Shown here: one piece after another, positions 50,514-62,313 of the stretch
How the letters are laid out: each line of letters starts with the position of its first letter
How positions within the stretch are numbered: the first letter of the stretch is position 1
Source of the DNA: Gracilaria gracilis
Taxonomy: Eukaryota; Rhodophyta; Florideophyceae; Gracilariales; Gracilariaceae
Length of the DNA: 64,000 nt
Direction: 5' to 3'
Assembly: GCA_030374805.1 (NCBI GenBank)
Contig: JARGSG010000258.1
Location: forward strand, 124,001-188,000
The notes under the pieces: generated by a model
Database searches by the model: none
Told to the model about the DNA's origin: nothing
What the model saw: the letters and a program-made list of their open reading frames with translations, nothing else
Program-made: the position numbers and the translations under genes

Positions 50514-52500
50514 ATGTTCCCACTTATACTCCGCGCGTCGCGGGCGCGTTTGCCCGCTGCTTTATCTGCGCGTACCTTCGCCACCGGCAAGGATTTGCGT
50601 TTTTCCACCGAGGCTCGTAATCTGATGGCCAAAGGTGTTGACTCGCTTGCTGATGCTGTTGAGGTTACACTTGGCCCAAAAGGACGCAACGTTGTGATTG
50701 AAAAGAGTTTTGGATCACCTCAGATCACCAAGGACGGTGTCACCGTCGCGAAGAACATCGAGTTTAAGGATAAGCACATGAACCTTGGTGCCCAGCTTGT
50801 CCGAAGCGTTGCGAATGATACCAATAATATCGCGGGAGATGGTACCACTACTGCTACAGTTCTTACGAGAGCTATTTATTCGGAGGGGATCAAGGCTGTG
50901 GCTGCTGGTATGAACCCAATGGACCTTAAAAGGGGGATCGATCTTGCCGTGGAAAAGGTGTTGGAATCCTTGAGGACTATGACACAAGCAATTAGCACGA
51001 AGGAGGAAATCAGTTCGGTAAGTTTTCGATCACTTTGTTTAAACGGAGCAGAGCACGTTTGAATGCGATGATGTTGAATGCTTTCATGCAACGACGGAAG
51101 TGCGATTTGGGGTGACCGTTTTGGTATACCTTTGCACTGCAAGACGAACAGTTTCTTAGTCATAGTTACTCTGATTGCACGTCATCGTGATCTCTGTATC
51201 CCATCTCTCCGCGTCAACTAATAACATAGTTTTGGTAACTAACACATGAAATGTCTGAATTCGATACTGCTCATTGTAGGTGGCGACAATATCCGCGAAT
51301 GGCGATGAAAAAGTTGGTCACTTGATATCTGAGGCAATGGAGAAGGTTGGTCGCGAAGGGACGATTACTGTGTCTGATGGAAAGACTATTCACGATGAAT
51401 TAGATATTGTCGAGGGCATGAAATTTGACAGGGGGTACATCTCGCCATATTTCGTAACCGATCCCAAAGCCCAAAAGGTCGACTACGAGAACGCCTTTGT
51501 CTTGACAGTCGAAAAGAAAGTATCCACCGTGGCTTCTATTCTAAATATCTTGGAAGGTGTGATGAAGTCACAGCGCCCATTGCTTATCATCGCTGAGGAT
51601 GTGGAGAGTGAGGCACTTGCAACGCTTGTTGTCAACAAACTGCGTCTCGGTATTAAGGTATGTGCTGTCAAGGCTCCTGGATTTGGTGATCGTCGTAAGG
51701 CAAACCTTGAGGATATATCTATCATGACTGGCGCCCAACTGGTGAGCAGCGATCTTGACATGAAACTGGAGGACGTCACTCTCAACGATCTCGGAACCGC
51801 GAAGAAGATTACTATCACAAAGGACGACACCATCATCCTTGACGGCAGTGGTGATAAGAAGGCCATCAATGACAGATGTGACATGCTGAGAGATTCTCTT
51901 GAAACTGCTACAAGTGAGTACGACAAGGAGAAGATTCACGAGAGACTGGCGAAGTTAAGTGGCGGTGTAGCTGTGATCAAGGTCGGTGGCGTGAGCGAAG
52001 TAGAAGTGTCTGAAAGGAAAGACAGGTTTACAGACGCTTTGAACGCAACCCGCGCTGCTGTCGAGGAAGGAATCGTACCTGGCGGAGGCACAGCGTTGTT
52101 GTTATCCTCCCGGGATGCATTGGTGGATCTCAAGGGGGCCAATTTTGATCAAGATGTTGGAATCGACATTGTGCGCAAGGCATTGAGAGTGCCATGCTAC
52201 TCGATTGCTCGCAACGCTGGCGTCGAGGGATCTGTAGTTGTAGAAAGGTTGCTGAATCATGAAGGTGAGACTCCTCTGGGTTATAATGCTCAAACCGGGG
52301 AATACACTGATCTTGTGAAAGCCGGTATTATCGATCCGACAAAGGTGCAGAGAACCGCACTGGAACAAGCGGCGTCCGTCGCCGGGCTGATGGCTACAAC
52401 GGAATGTATGGTGGTGGAAAACCCCAAGGAGGAGTCAGCTGACATGGCCGCCATGGCCGCAGCCGCTGGAGGCGGTATGGGCGGAGGCATGGGCTTTTAG
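50514..52500 (+). CDS. HSP60: Mitochondrial chaperonin HSP60 (Cpn60), two exons
   Basis: Exon 1 is 50,514-51,017. The phase-0 intron 51,018-51,279 (262 bp) has donor GTAAGT and acceptor TTGTAG. Exon 2 is 51,280-52,500. The product is 574 residues, the usual length. Residues 1-25 are an Arg/Ala-rich mitochondrial presequence ([19 protein letters not shown]). Group I chaperonin landmarks follow: [20 protein letters not shown] (108-113 ATP site), the apical region, [13 protein letters not shown], and the C-terminal GGMGGGMGF tail that ends in the ring cavity. It folds imported matrix proteins in an ATP-driven double ring with Cpn10. The presequence and tail fit the mitochondrial rather than plastid type. 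The leader is pyrimidine-rich; no clear TATA. Confidence 0.97.
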
Positions 52501-53686
52501 ACTCCGCTCTCGAATGCGACCTGAATTGCCCTGTATAGTCGAGCAAGAACTGGCCGAACAAGAATCTTACAAACGTGTTCTTCACTGCGGAATATTGGCC
52601 GCAACTAGTAGGTGATATCCGAAGCTTGACTGTATGTTCCTGCCCCACTTTGATGTCTTGTGGGAGCATTGCTTGAATTGATTCTTTCCCGATCACGGCT
52701 ATCTACCGCCCCGCGGAAGAAAGGGGTAGACAAGATGGTCTATAAGTAAAACGACCAGAGAGCTCACAACAACGATTTGATATCCAGACATGTGGAAGTT
52801 TCTGCCATGCTCGCCAACTGGGCCCAACGAGTCCCAGTGGGACAGCCGCCAATCGAAGTTGGGACTCACATTGCGGGCCCGGCCACGCGTTCACCTACAC
52901 AGGGAGGCAACGAAGGGGTTTCCTTTCCGATCATGGTTGTCATCGTGAGGTCCACCAACACGTTCCAGTGGCAGTTTACAGTGACAGTTTGGTGGTTGCG
53001 GTACAAGGGTGCGCATTTGGGCGGGTAACATATCATGTGATGTTGGGAAGCGACGGGGAAGGCAAAAGGATGAACGCAAAGTACCCCCCACCCGTAATGA
53101 TTGATGGAGTGATGGATCTTTACTATATCTGTTAGCAGTGATGGCTTCGTTAATGAAATACCCCATTCATTTGAAGATAGTAAGGTTCCCTTTCGTCTTC
53201 CTTCGAAGCAAATCATACTGGTAACTCCTGCTGAGAGAAAGCTCAATCTGAAGCTTTACCAAAGTTTAGAAATGGAAACCTGTTGCCCGCGATTAAGAAG
53301 GCAACAACTATGAGCGTAATGTCCAATGTTCACTATAGTAGGAGGTAAGATCCGTTTGAGATTTAGTCATTGTATGCAATGTCTTCATGTAGACAGTTAA
53401 TAATAAATGCTCCGAGTTGAAAATTCTCAACAGATCGTAGTACAGGTACTTTACTCCGTGAAGAAGACGAGGCGGAGATGCCCGCATGGCAAGGAAAGAT
53501 ATCTGGCTTGAAGCGTGAAAGGTTGATGAGCGACGCCTTTTGGATTTAAAATACCTGACAAATAAGATAATGAAGCGCTTCGGCGCGGCGAGTCAAAACT
53601 ATCTTTGAGTTTGATAGGAACGAGGGATTCCATGCTGGACTGAATAGACTTCGTTTGGTACCGTTATCTAGCACGCCTCGCCACAT
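52501..53686. other. Spacer with no supported gene
   Basis: Short overlapping frames on both strands only. It holds the HSP60 3' end and the promoter side of the oxygenase gene. Confidence 0.5.
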
Positions 53687-54784
53687 ATGTTGCGTTGCAT
53701 TTCCGAGGACGCCTTTGTTCGGGCTTCATCTATCAAGCAAAGAGTCCGCAGCTTCAGATTTTTATGTACCACGCCCTCACGTGAAGATGGCTACCCTGAA
53801 ACAATTCTGCAAGCGCTTTCTCCTGATGCGGTGACACATCTCAAGCATCATGGATACGCCGTTCAAGACAATGTTCTCGATTCGCTTTCTTCGAGCCGTC
53901 TCCGCAGCGAGATCAACTATCTCATCGCCAGCAAGTTAACGTCTCCGAACAAGACGCACATTTTGCATCGACACGCTCACAAGAGTGCATCTATGCAAAC
54001 TTATGCCAAACAGTGTGTAATCCAGGCCGAAGTACCACATCTACCTGCCAATGTGCGCGTTCCCTACCTTCGAATTCTCAATGATGATCCTTCCCTTGCT
54101 GCGTATCTGAATGTATACTGGCCGAAGCTAAGTATTCGCGACCAGGCTGTGAAAGTTCAAAGAGCAACAGGCCGCCATGGTTGTTTTCCTATACACGTCG
54201 ACTCATCGCCGGAAGCTGACGGTCGAATTGTAACCGCGCTACTGTACCCTCACGAGGACTGGGCTGATGAAGGAGGCGCTCTTCGAGTGTACCACACGCC
54301 CATCTCACACGTCGATATTGCACCGGCTCCAGGGCGACTTGTGCTGCTGTCGTCCAGGTTAATGCATCACCGGGTGCTACCCGCGGAGCGAAACCGTTTG
54401 GCCATTACGCTGTGGTTGTCGGGCTCAGTACAGCGTGTTGAAGCAGCGGCAGCTTCAACGAGTTGCATACGCACACGAGTGGCGCATGCTTTGCTACAAC
54501 CTAAATTCCGGGACGTTGCGTTTCGTCTGGCGCTTGAGCAGGAATGGGAACTGTCTCTAAGCGAGTCGCACTCGTCAGATGAGGCGGATGTTCTGATACA
54601 ACAGTTCAGGAAGAGTGTTGATGCTATTCGCCAACGACTACCACAGGCGTTGTGCAACGAGCTTGGCCTCAAAGACAAATTAGCAGCAAGGAAGGTGGAA
54701 GAGGTGCTGAAAACGCAACAATCTATCAGAAATTGCTATGAGGAGTTGGAGGACAAGAATGGCGAAATGGCATTCGTTTGGTGA
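53687..54784 (+). CDS. 2-oxoglutarate/Fe(II)-dependent oxygenase
   Basis: The product is 365 residues from ATG 53,687. The first ~30 residues are basic and could be a mitochondrial or plastid transit peptide. The double-stranded beta-helix core shows the iron triad H170-x-D172 (FPIHVDSS) and H228 (MHHRVLP), plus R237, the expected 2-oxoglutarate salt-bridge residue (RNRLAITLWL). The EGGALRVY segment between them is typical of prolyl-hydroxylase-like members. The family hydroxylates proline or other protein residues, using O2 and 2-oxoglutarate. The target is not predictable here. The C-terminal ~115 residues form an extra helical, charged domain. Intronless. Confidence 0.85.
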   Translation: MLRCISEDAFVRASSIKQRVRSFRFLCTTPSREDGYPETILQALSPDAVTHLKHHGYAVQDNVLDSLSSSRLRSEINYLIASKLTSPNKTHILHRHAHKSASMQTYAKQCVIQAEVPHLPANVRVPYLRILNDDPSLAAYLNVYWPKLSIRDQAVKVQRATGRHGCFPIHVDSSPEADGRIVTALLYPHEDWADEGGALRVYHTPISHVDIAPAPGRLVLLSSRLMHHRVLPAERNRLAITLWLSGSVQRVEAAAASTSCIRTRVAHALLQPKFRDVAFRLALEQEWELSLSESHSSDEADVLIQQFRKSVDAIRQRLPQALCNELGLKDKLAARKVEEVLKTQQSIRNCYEELEDKNGEMAFVW

Positions 54785-55968
54785 GTTCAACGGCGCAGAC
54801 TACAAGAGCTGTACTTGGGAATTCATTAGCTGTACAGCACAAGGGTAAACGCTACATGTAAAGTAAAGCTTAGGTTATTCCACTTTGGCTGTACAACGGA
54901 AGCGATGTTACACCGACAGAGTAGCCGGTGTTGACTGCATACCCTGTACAGAATGATGCAGCAGGGTGGACTTGTGAGTGAGAGCAAGCAGGGGTGAATG
55001 CGGTGCGGTGGTGTGTTGTTGCAACATGTTGGATCGGCGATGCACTGCGGCGCAGTTGGTTTCGATCAGTGTGACACGGGCATCGGCGCAACAAGTGATC
55101 GATAGATAAGATGCGAGCCACGAGCTCATTGCAAGATCATGATGACCCGTGTACGGTGTAGGGTGCGGTGGTGCCGCTCGCAGCGCAAAAACGTGGAGCG
55201 GGTGGCACAGGTGAGGCGCGCTGTGAGCCTGGAGCGAGCGGTGAGTGCGCGATGATCAAGCTGGAACAGCCGCATTGCGTTCAGCTCTCTCACAGATGAT
55301 GATGATGAGCAACGCGCTCATTTGGCGGTGAACAGCCAGTGCTGCGCCGCGCGCCGCGAGCTCACGCACGCCCCGCCGCCGCGACGCACCGCGCTCGACC
55401 GCGCCCGCGGATCACCTTCCACGTGGCGCGGCGCGCCACCCAGCGCCAGCGCCAGCGCCAGCGCCAGCGCCAGCGCCGGCGGCGCGCCGCGCCAAGCGAC
55501 GCTTGCCCCCCGAATGCAGCCGAATGCGGCGCGCGCGCCAAATGCAGCGCGCGCCCAAACGCAGCGGCGCCCAAATGCAGCGCGCGCTCGCGTGGCACCG
55601 CTGCGCGGCACCGCTGCAGCGCGCGCGCGTGCAACAGCAGCCGCTGGCCGCCACGGCGCGCGCGCGCGCGCATCTCACGCGCTGCTGCTGCACTAAAGCG
55701 CGCGCCGCTTCTGCATTCGGCGAGAGAGGGAGAACAGAGCACACCCCTCGGGCAGAGCAGAACAGAGCAGAGCAGAGAGAGCGACCGAGAGAGCGCGCGC
55801 CGCCTACAACTTGAGACCAACCGCCGCTGCCGCCGCCGTCGACGCGCTGCCGCCCGCCCGCGCACACCGTACTTAAGTGCCACTGCTCCCCGCCCGTACG
55901 CGCTCCCCGCCGCTCACCGCACCGCACGCCGCACCGCACCGCCGCACCACACGCAGCTCGCACACACC
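54785..55968. other. GC-rich upstream region of STAR gene 1
   Basis: Contains a hexamer tandem array (CAGCGC)6 at 55,441-55,476, GCGC-alternating sequence, and a purine run with AGAGCAGAGC repeats near 55,755-55,775. Open frames across 55,339-55,968 are low complexity and I treat them as untranslated. Confidence 0.5.
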
Positions 55969-57180
55969 ATGGCCACGCGCGCGCTGTTCCTGCCGTCGCC
56001 GGCGTCGTCGCCGCCGCCGGCGCGCACGCCGTCGCGCACGCCGTCGCCGTCGCCGCGCCCGGCGGCGCGTCTGCTTCAGCAGCTGCTGCGCGAGCGCGAC
56101 GCCATCGTGCCGCTGCGCGCCGCGCTACCGCACCTCTGCGCGCTGCTCGACGCCGAGATCGCGCGCTGTCGCGCCGCAAGCGCGCCGTCGTCGCCGCGTC
56201 GTCGCGTCAAGCTGCGCGTCCCCGCCGACAAGTTCCCGGACTACAACTTTGTGGGCCGCCTGCTCGGCCCGCGCGGCACCACGCTCAAGACGCTGGAACG
56301 CGACTCGCGCTGCCGCATCATGATCCGCGGAAAGGGTAGCATCCGCAAGGACAAGGAGCCCGACGTGCGCGGAAAGCCCGGCTGGGAGCACGTGTTCAAC
56401 GAGCCGTTGCACGTCGTTATCGAGGCGCCCGATTGCTTGCATCAACAGGCCGCTGCTGCCGCGCTGGCGCGCGCCGCCGACGCCGTGGAGCTGCTGCTTG
56501 TGCCCGTGCCCGAGGAACGTGATGCGCTTAAGAGACATCAGCTTCGCGCGCTTGCCATCATGAACGGCACCTTTCGTGGCGCCTTGCCCTACCCGTCGGA
56601 GGGCGACACGCTGCCGCCGTTACCGTCGCCAATACTGCCGTCGTATGACTCTGCCATCTCCATGCTGTGCTCCAACACAAGTCCGCTGCCGCAGCTTGCT
56701 TGCTCCGCCGCCAATGCGCCAAAGTCGTCGCTGCCGCACTTGTCGTCGTCGTCGTCGCCGTCGTCGTCGCCGCTCAGCGCAAAGCTGCTGCGCGCCGCCG
56801 CGCTGGACGAGCTGGCCACCAGCTCGGTGGGCGACGACAGCGCCGAGTCGTCGCAGACCTCCGAGCAAGAAGAGGCGCCGCCCGCCTCGCACGTCGGCGC
56901 GTGCGCCGGCACGGCGCTCGGCGCCGGCGGTTTCATCGGTCGCGAGTTCTACAACGGCGCGTTTTCTAACGCCGGCGTGCTGGGCTCTTCGACGCCGTCG
57001 TCCACTCGCACCGCGTGGCAACACACGCCGTGCTCGTCGCCGTCTGCCCCCGTCGACTCCTCCGCCGCCGCCGCCGCCGCTGCTGCGGCCGCTTCTTGCT
57101 CGTTTGATGGCCCTTCTGCACATATTGTAACGTGCTCTGCTACTGTAACTGCGCTTAAGCGCGCTGATGATTTGTACTAA
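55969..57180 (+). CDS. STAR-family KH-domain RNA-binding protein 1
   Basis: The product is 403 residues from ATG 55,969 (ACACACCATGG). Residues 1-33 are Pro/Ser/Thr/Arg-rich. A QUA1-like helical stretch is at about 35-68. The KH domain spans about 80-155, with NFVGRLLGPRG (GPRG loop 100-103) and IMIRGKGSIRKDKE. QUA2 is at about 172-203 (LLVPVPEERDALKRHQL, ending LAIMNGTFR). This order defines the STAR group (quaking, Sam68, SF1), which binds UAAY-type RNA as dimers and controls splicing, stability or translation. The C-terminal 200 residues are Ser/Ala-rich and disordered, with short homopolymers. It is convergent with a paralog at 59,551. The open frame upstream of the ATG is composition-driven. 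Confidence 0.92.
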   Translation: MATRALFLPSPASSPPPARTPSRTPSPSPRPAARLLQQLLRERDAIVPLRAALPHLCALLDAEIARCRAASAPSSPRRRVKLRVPADKFPDYNFVGRLLGPRGTTLKTLERDSRCRIMIRGKGSIRKDKEPDVRGKPGWEHVFNEPLHVVIEAPDCLHQQAAAAALARAADAVELLLVPVPEERDALKRHQLRALAIMNGTFRGALPYPSEGDTLPPLPSPILPSYDSAISMLCSNTSPLPQLACSAANAPKSSLPHLSSSSSPSSSPLSAKLLRAAALDELATSSVGDDSAESSQTSEQEEAPPASHVGACAGTALGAGGFIGREFYNGAFSNAGVLGSSTPSSTRTAWQHTPCSSPSAPVDSSAAAAAAAAAASCSFDGPSAHIVTCSATVTALKRADDLY

Positions 57181-58132
57181 TGGTTTATCGATTGCTGTCT
57201 CTCCGTGCGCGTGGCTCCGCCATTTGCTTGCTCGCTTGATGGAACGGTACTCAATAATTCTTTCCCCCCTGCAATTGTGCCCCGTTGTGGCGGCGTTTTC
57301 CGCTTGGGCACATGGCGTGTTGGCGCGTTTTATTTTTTGGTAAGCGATATCTCGACCTCACTGGAAATGTGTCTTCCATATGCTCGGCTTTCTCGCCCCC
57401 CCCTCCCCTCCCCTCCCCCCCTATTTCTTTCAACTGTCTCTCTTTCTGGGCCGTGCATGCACGCTCGAAACGTGTTTTGTTGCTCATTTGTTCCACCCCC
57501 CCCCTCCCCCCTTTTTCTCACACACGCACAGAAACTCTTATTTACTAATGCAGTTGTATTATCATAATGTGGAAAGACGTGATGCTCTTGTTGTTTGGAA
57601 AGCTGTTGGTTGCTGTGGTTATTTTTGGAACGACTGCGGCCCATGACGTCTTGATCTGTATGCTGCTGTTGTTTTGTTGTAGTAGTAGTAGCACTAGTTG
57701 TTTTTGTTGTTGTTGTTGTTGTTGTTGTTGCTGTGACTAATGGTGCGGAGAACGAGATGGTTTTTGTTCCCCCCCCATCTCCCCATCTACACACCTCTGA
57801 CCATCGCATACTCGTCTGACTTGGTAATCTGATTCACCAACACTGAATGACTTCTTATTTATTATCGTCTTCTTGTTCAATCTGTCGCATCTTTAAAAAC
57901 TAAAGCACCCGTGATCTTATTTATACCAGCCGTATCTCTAGCCGTGGCCGTAACCGCCGGCTCAAAGCGCGCTGTAAGTCACAGCGCCACCCGCGATGAA
58001 CCACACACGCTGGTTCAACACCCCCTTCCAGCGGACATGTCGTCCTCCCCCATCGCCACCTCCCCTGTCTCTACAGTGCAACTACAGCAAGCAGTCTCGC
58101 AAGCGGCCGCCACGCGCAGAATGTCCGAAAGC

Positions 58133-58163
<31 letters not shown>

Positions 58164-59550
58164 GCGCGGCTGGCCAGCGCATGCACACGCGAGCGATTGC
58201 TAGCGGCGCGTCGCGCGCACGCGTCGCTCGCGCGCATTGATGATTATTATCATCATCACGGCGCCGCGCCGCTCATCGCCGCGGTTCGGCGGGCGAGTGC
58301 GGCGGCGGCGACGGCGCGCCGCGGCGGCGGCCACGCGAGGGCGGTGGCGCGCCAACCAAACACGGGTTTAAAAAAGCGGCCGCGCGCATTATAAAACGCA
58401 CACGCGAAGCGGCGCGCGCACCTTCGCGTGCGCGCGCACGTGCGGGCGTGGCGCCGTGGCGCGCACGCCGGCAAACGATACGTACAATCAGCGACGGGGC
58501 GCAAGCTGCTTTACCAAGCGTAGGTAAAGATATCGAGCTGCCAATGCGTGGCTGATAGAGCTACGCTGTATGATACATGATGCATAGTATCGTGACGTTC
58601 ACTGCAATGCCATATTCCTTCTCTTACTCTGATCAGTTGCGTGCGCGCGCCAAACACCAAAAAAGGAGCACGGTCTGAAGGTTTATTAAACATTTGAGTA
58701 TTCTTATAACAGCATCATGAAAATATGGAGCCACTATCTCCATAGCCGCCACAGAAACGTCCACCATCATCCACCACGGGTGGATTACTTGTATAAAAGT
58801 ATAGTACAGAGGCAGTCCGTCTGTGTGCGTTGATAGATATGGATAGTATCACAGATTGCGTGCGTCTTGCTCTCGCGTCCCCACATAAAACACAAAATAA
58901 AGAGAGAGAGAGAGAGAGAGAAATAAAAAAAAGTCCATCAACATGGAAAAACAATTCCACCTTCTTCACTCATACACCCCATATTCGTCATCCGATAGGT
59001 ATCGCCACACTCGCCACGGAGCTGACAGCAGGGGAGCGCGAACAAACAAGCAAACGGTAAACAAAACAAACAAAACAGTTACTGGTACGAGGAGCGAGAT
59101 ATATATAGAGGGAACGCCACAACGGCGTGGGGGGTGGCAACGCGGTATACGACACAAATGTTACCAACGCATCTGATAGTAGAAACAAAAGAGACAAAAG
59201 AAATCAAGAGAGAGAGAGAAAGAGAGAAAGAGAGAGAGAGAGACAAGCAGACAGAAAAACTGATTCAAACAGTCTGTTCAACTGATGCTTGAGGAAAAGA
59301 AACAATCCTGTTCGTCATTTCCGCAGGCATCAAAACGATTAGTTAGTAAATCCAGTCAAGAACAAGCCTAGCAAATCGCACCTCATCCCAACCTGGCCCG
59401 ATCGCCACCGCGCAACGTTCACCAACGTGCGCTCAACGAGCGCCAGAACAGCTGTTTCACGAAAACGCACAAACAGCCGACCAGCAGTTGGGCAACAGGG
59501 GAAAAAAAAAAAAAAAGTACATGGAGGGAAAAAGCTTACCTTCTCATCAG
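57181..59550. other. Simple-repeat-rich region between convergent STAR genes
   Basis: Contains pyrimidine tracts (57,395-57,515), (TGT)n near 57,700-57,730, (CA)n at 58,135-58,162, GCGC-rich sequence at 58,200-58,480, (GA)n runs at 58,900-58,922 and 59,205-59,245, and an A15 tract near 59,503. ATG frames here encode the repeats (His-Thr, Arg-Glu) and are not supported as genes. It is probably the 3' regions of the two STAR genes plus neutral sequence. Confidence 0.55.
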
Positions 59551-61431
59551 CTAACAGTCCTGCGGCGCCTTGGGCTGCTCCTGCACCGCGCCCGCAGCGC
59601 TTTGCATGGGCGACGAACGACCGGACGTGTCCGGCACACCAATGGAGTGCGCCGAAAGGCCATGCGCAGCCTCAAGTTGCTGCGGCGAAGACTGACGACT
59701 ATGTGCATGTTGCTTCACATGATGGGAGTCCGCATGCTGCACATGCGACAACTCCCGTCGCTGCTCAAACGGCTTGGCGGTGGTAGAAGCCACGGTAGCG
59801 CTGGGCGGGAACAGATTGGCCAACACAATGGCATCACCATTGGAGTTCCTCATGGCTGAAAACGGGTGCTTCTGCGCGTGCACAGAGTCCCTCGCGTCCA
59901 GATCGGCAAACTGTGGCGCACGAGCGGCTCCAAACGAGGCGTCAAACGACAGCGCATCCAGCGAAGTGGAGTCGAGCGACGGCGTGTTATGCGAGTGCGA
60001 GTGACGGGAAAAATCTCCAAGAGTTCTGCCAAGAAGGAACGACGAAGAGGGTTGAGTGTTACTGTCGGCGGCGGCAGGTGGAGAACGAGGAGGAAGAGAA
60101 CTGGATGACATGGCACTCGCAGGTGGACGAGATGGCGTCCACGTGGGGGAGGCAAACGCACTGAGCTGCTGATCGGCGGTAAGCAGGCCCGGTGTAGGGG
60201 GGTAAGGATAGATCTCCGGGTCCACGATGGTTGGCGAGGGCACAGGCAATGGGAAGTTGGTGTTTGAGGTACTACTGTTGTTGGTGTTGAGATTATTATT
60301 ATTGTTGGTGAGATTATTGTTGTTGTTGTTGTTGTTGTTGTTGGGGTTGTTGTTGTTGGGTTTGGGGTTGGGCTTGTTGGGGTTGTTGTTGTTGTTGTTG
60401 TTGTTGTTGTGGTTGTTGTTGCTGTTGTTGCTATTGTTGTTGTGATGCGAAAGATTGGGCTCGTTGAGATGATCAAAGTCCAAAGCGGGGATACGAAGTT
60501 TCTCAAGCTCCGACACCAACGAATCATGCGAAGTATGAGCATACGAATTAGGCTGCGAATACGACGCCAGGTTATGCAAGGCACGCGGCGGCGACGGCAC
60601 AGGCGGCGAGTAAGAATTATGACGAGCAAACGGTAACAAGGGCTCAAACATGTTGGCATAATCATTAGCATACATCTTTTGCGACGGCTTTGTATGTTGA
60701 GATTGTGCGCGTCGTAACGGCGGCGGCGAAGTAGCGAGCGGATTGGAACGATGCACGGTGGAAAGCGGCATATTGTGCGGCGTGGCGCCAAGCAAATCGG
60801 ACACACTTCGATGGGTGCCGTTGAGAATGGCAAGGTCACGAAGCTGAGCGCGTTTAAGAGAGTCACGCTCCTCCGGGACGGGGATGAGCAAAATCTCCAC
60901 CAGCTGCTTGGCATGGTTGAGAATGCGGCTAGCCGAAAGCTCATCGGGCGAATCCACAACCTCGATAACAACATGCAACGGCTCGTTGAACACATGCTCC
61001 CAACCGGGCTTTCCGCGAACTTCAGCCTCCTTATCCTTACGAATGCTTCCCTTTCCACGGATCATGATACGGCAACCCGTATCACGCTCCAAGCGCTTGA
61101 GCGTAGCGCCGCGCGGGCCCAACAAGCGCCCCACAAAGTTGTACTCGGGGTACTGATCGGCGGGGACGCGCAGCTTGACGCGCTTGCGCACGGAGTGTCT
61201 CGGCGCGTGGTCATGCAGCGTGGCGGAGGACGTCGGCACACAGGCGTCCGACGACGAGGCGGGGTGCAACGGTAAGGAGTGGTCGGCGTCGACGGCGCGC
61301 ACGACGGCGGCGCGCGCGCGGCCGATTTCCAACTCGAGGATCTTCCAGGCGTTGGGCACGTCGTTCTTGATGCTCGATAGCACCTCGGCCTCGCGCACGA
61401 GCTGCTCGAGATGCGTGGACACGCGGGCCAT
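59551..61431 (-). CDS. STAR-family KH-domain RNA-binding protein 2
   Basis: The product is 626 residues from ATG 61,431. The QUA1-like segment is at about 5-45 (LEQLVREAEVLSSI). KH is at about 84-160 with NFVGRLLGPRG (GPRG 105-108) and the same IMIRGKGSIRKDKE block as paralog 1. QUA2 is at about 177-206 (LLIPVPEERDSLKRAQL, ending LAILNGTHR). Paralog 1 is about 75% identical over KH-QUA2 but unrelated in the tails. Here the tail is long, Ser/Pro/His-rich, with an Asn homopolymer region at about residues 327-380 encoded by (AAC)n on this strand. Asn-rich tails of this kind can drive self-association. Likely an RNA-processing or translational regulator with a role overlapping that of its convergent neighbour. 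Confidence 0.92.
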   Translation of the reverse strand: MARVSTHLEQLVREAEVLSSIKNDVPNAWKILELEIGRARAAVVRAVDADHSLPLHPASSSDACVPTSSATLHDHAPRHSVRKRVKLRVPADQYPEYNFVGRLLGPRGATLKRLERDTGCRIMIRGKGSIRKDKEAEVRGKPGWEHVFNEPLHVVIEVVDSPDELSASRILNHAKQLVEILLIPVPEERDSLKRAQLRDLAILNGTHRSVSDLLGATPHNMPLSTVHRSNPLATSPPPLRRAQSQHTKPSQKMYANDYANMFEPLLPFARHNSYSPPVPSPPRALHNLASYSQPNSYAHTSHDSLVSELEKLRIPALDFDHLNEPNLSHHNNNSNNSNNNHNNNNNNNNNPNKPNPKPNNNNPNNNNNNNNNNLTNNNNNLNTNNSSTSNTNFPLPVPSPTIVDPEIYPYPPTPGLLTADQQLSAFASPTWTPSRPPASAMSSSSLPPRSPPAAADSNTQPSSSFLLGRTLGDFSRHSHSHNTPSLDSTSLDALSFDASFGAARAPQFADLDARDSVHAQKHPFSAMRNSNGDAIVLANLFPPSATVASTTAKPFEQRRELSHVQHADSHHVKQHAHSRQSSPQQLEAAHGLSAHSIGVPDTSGRSSPMQSAAGAVQEQPKAPQDC

Positions 61432-61871
61432 TTCGGGTGGTTGGAGGAGGCGGATGAAGGACGAGGAGAACGGACGGGCGGACTAGGAGGGGGGAACGGA
61501 GGGGAGGGGGGGAGGGAGAAGAAGAAGAAGAAGGGGGCGTGGCGTACGCGGGAGAAGGGCGCGATGTGGACGGCGGTGCGCGTGTGCGGGTGGGGGGGAG
61601 CGGTACGGCGGACGGCGGCGCGCGAAACGGTCGGGGCAAATGGCGCGCGACACAGCGCACTGGCAATGATTCGCTGGCGCGAAAACGGGGGGGCGCGCGC
61701 GTTGAACGCGGGGCAAAAACAAGCGCCACGACGTGGGGCGGGGCGACGGCACGGCACGGCACGGCACGGCACGGGCAGGGGGGGTGGTGGCGCGACACGC
61801 GAAGCGAAGCGAAGCGGAGCGAAGGGTGCGGCGACGGGGTCAGACTCTCAACACGAACAGCAACCAAAAAA

Positions 61872-61922
<51 letters not shown>

Positions 61923-62271
61923 GCGGCGGGAACGGCGAGCGGCGGCGCGCACACGCACGCCGCGCGCGGCGCGGCAGCTGCGCGCGGCGGTTAACGCCTT
62001 TACGTACGCGCGCGCGGCGCGTCTTTTTCGCGCGCGGCGCGTCTTTTTCGCGCGCGGGCTGACGTTTGTGGCACGCACGTGCTGCGCGCGCGCGCGCGCT
62101 TTTGGCGCTTGCGCAAGCGCGCGCGTTAAACGCGCGCCGCATTAGCGCCACGCGCGGCGCTAATAGCGCGCGCGCGCCGCTGATTGGCGCGCATGCACAG
62201 CGCGGCGCGGGGGGCGCGCCCGTCTTAAAACGCGCGCGCCTTTAACAAAGCGCGCCAAACGCTCGTGCTGC

Positions 62272-62313
<42 letters not shown>

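Noticed and set aside
55339..55968. 210-codon N-terminal extension of STAR protein 1
   Set aside because: It is Arg/Ala low complexity through a hexamer array and GCGC repeats. The ATG at 55,969 has good context and gives a normal STAR N-terminus.
61876..61920. (CA)22 and other microsatellites as regulatory elements
   Set aside because: Length-variable simple repeats are expected in this GC/low-complexity region and nothing specific ties them to regulation.
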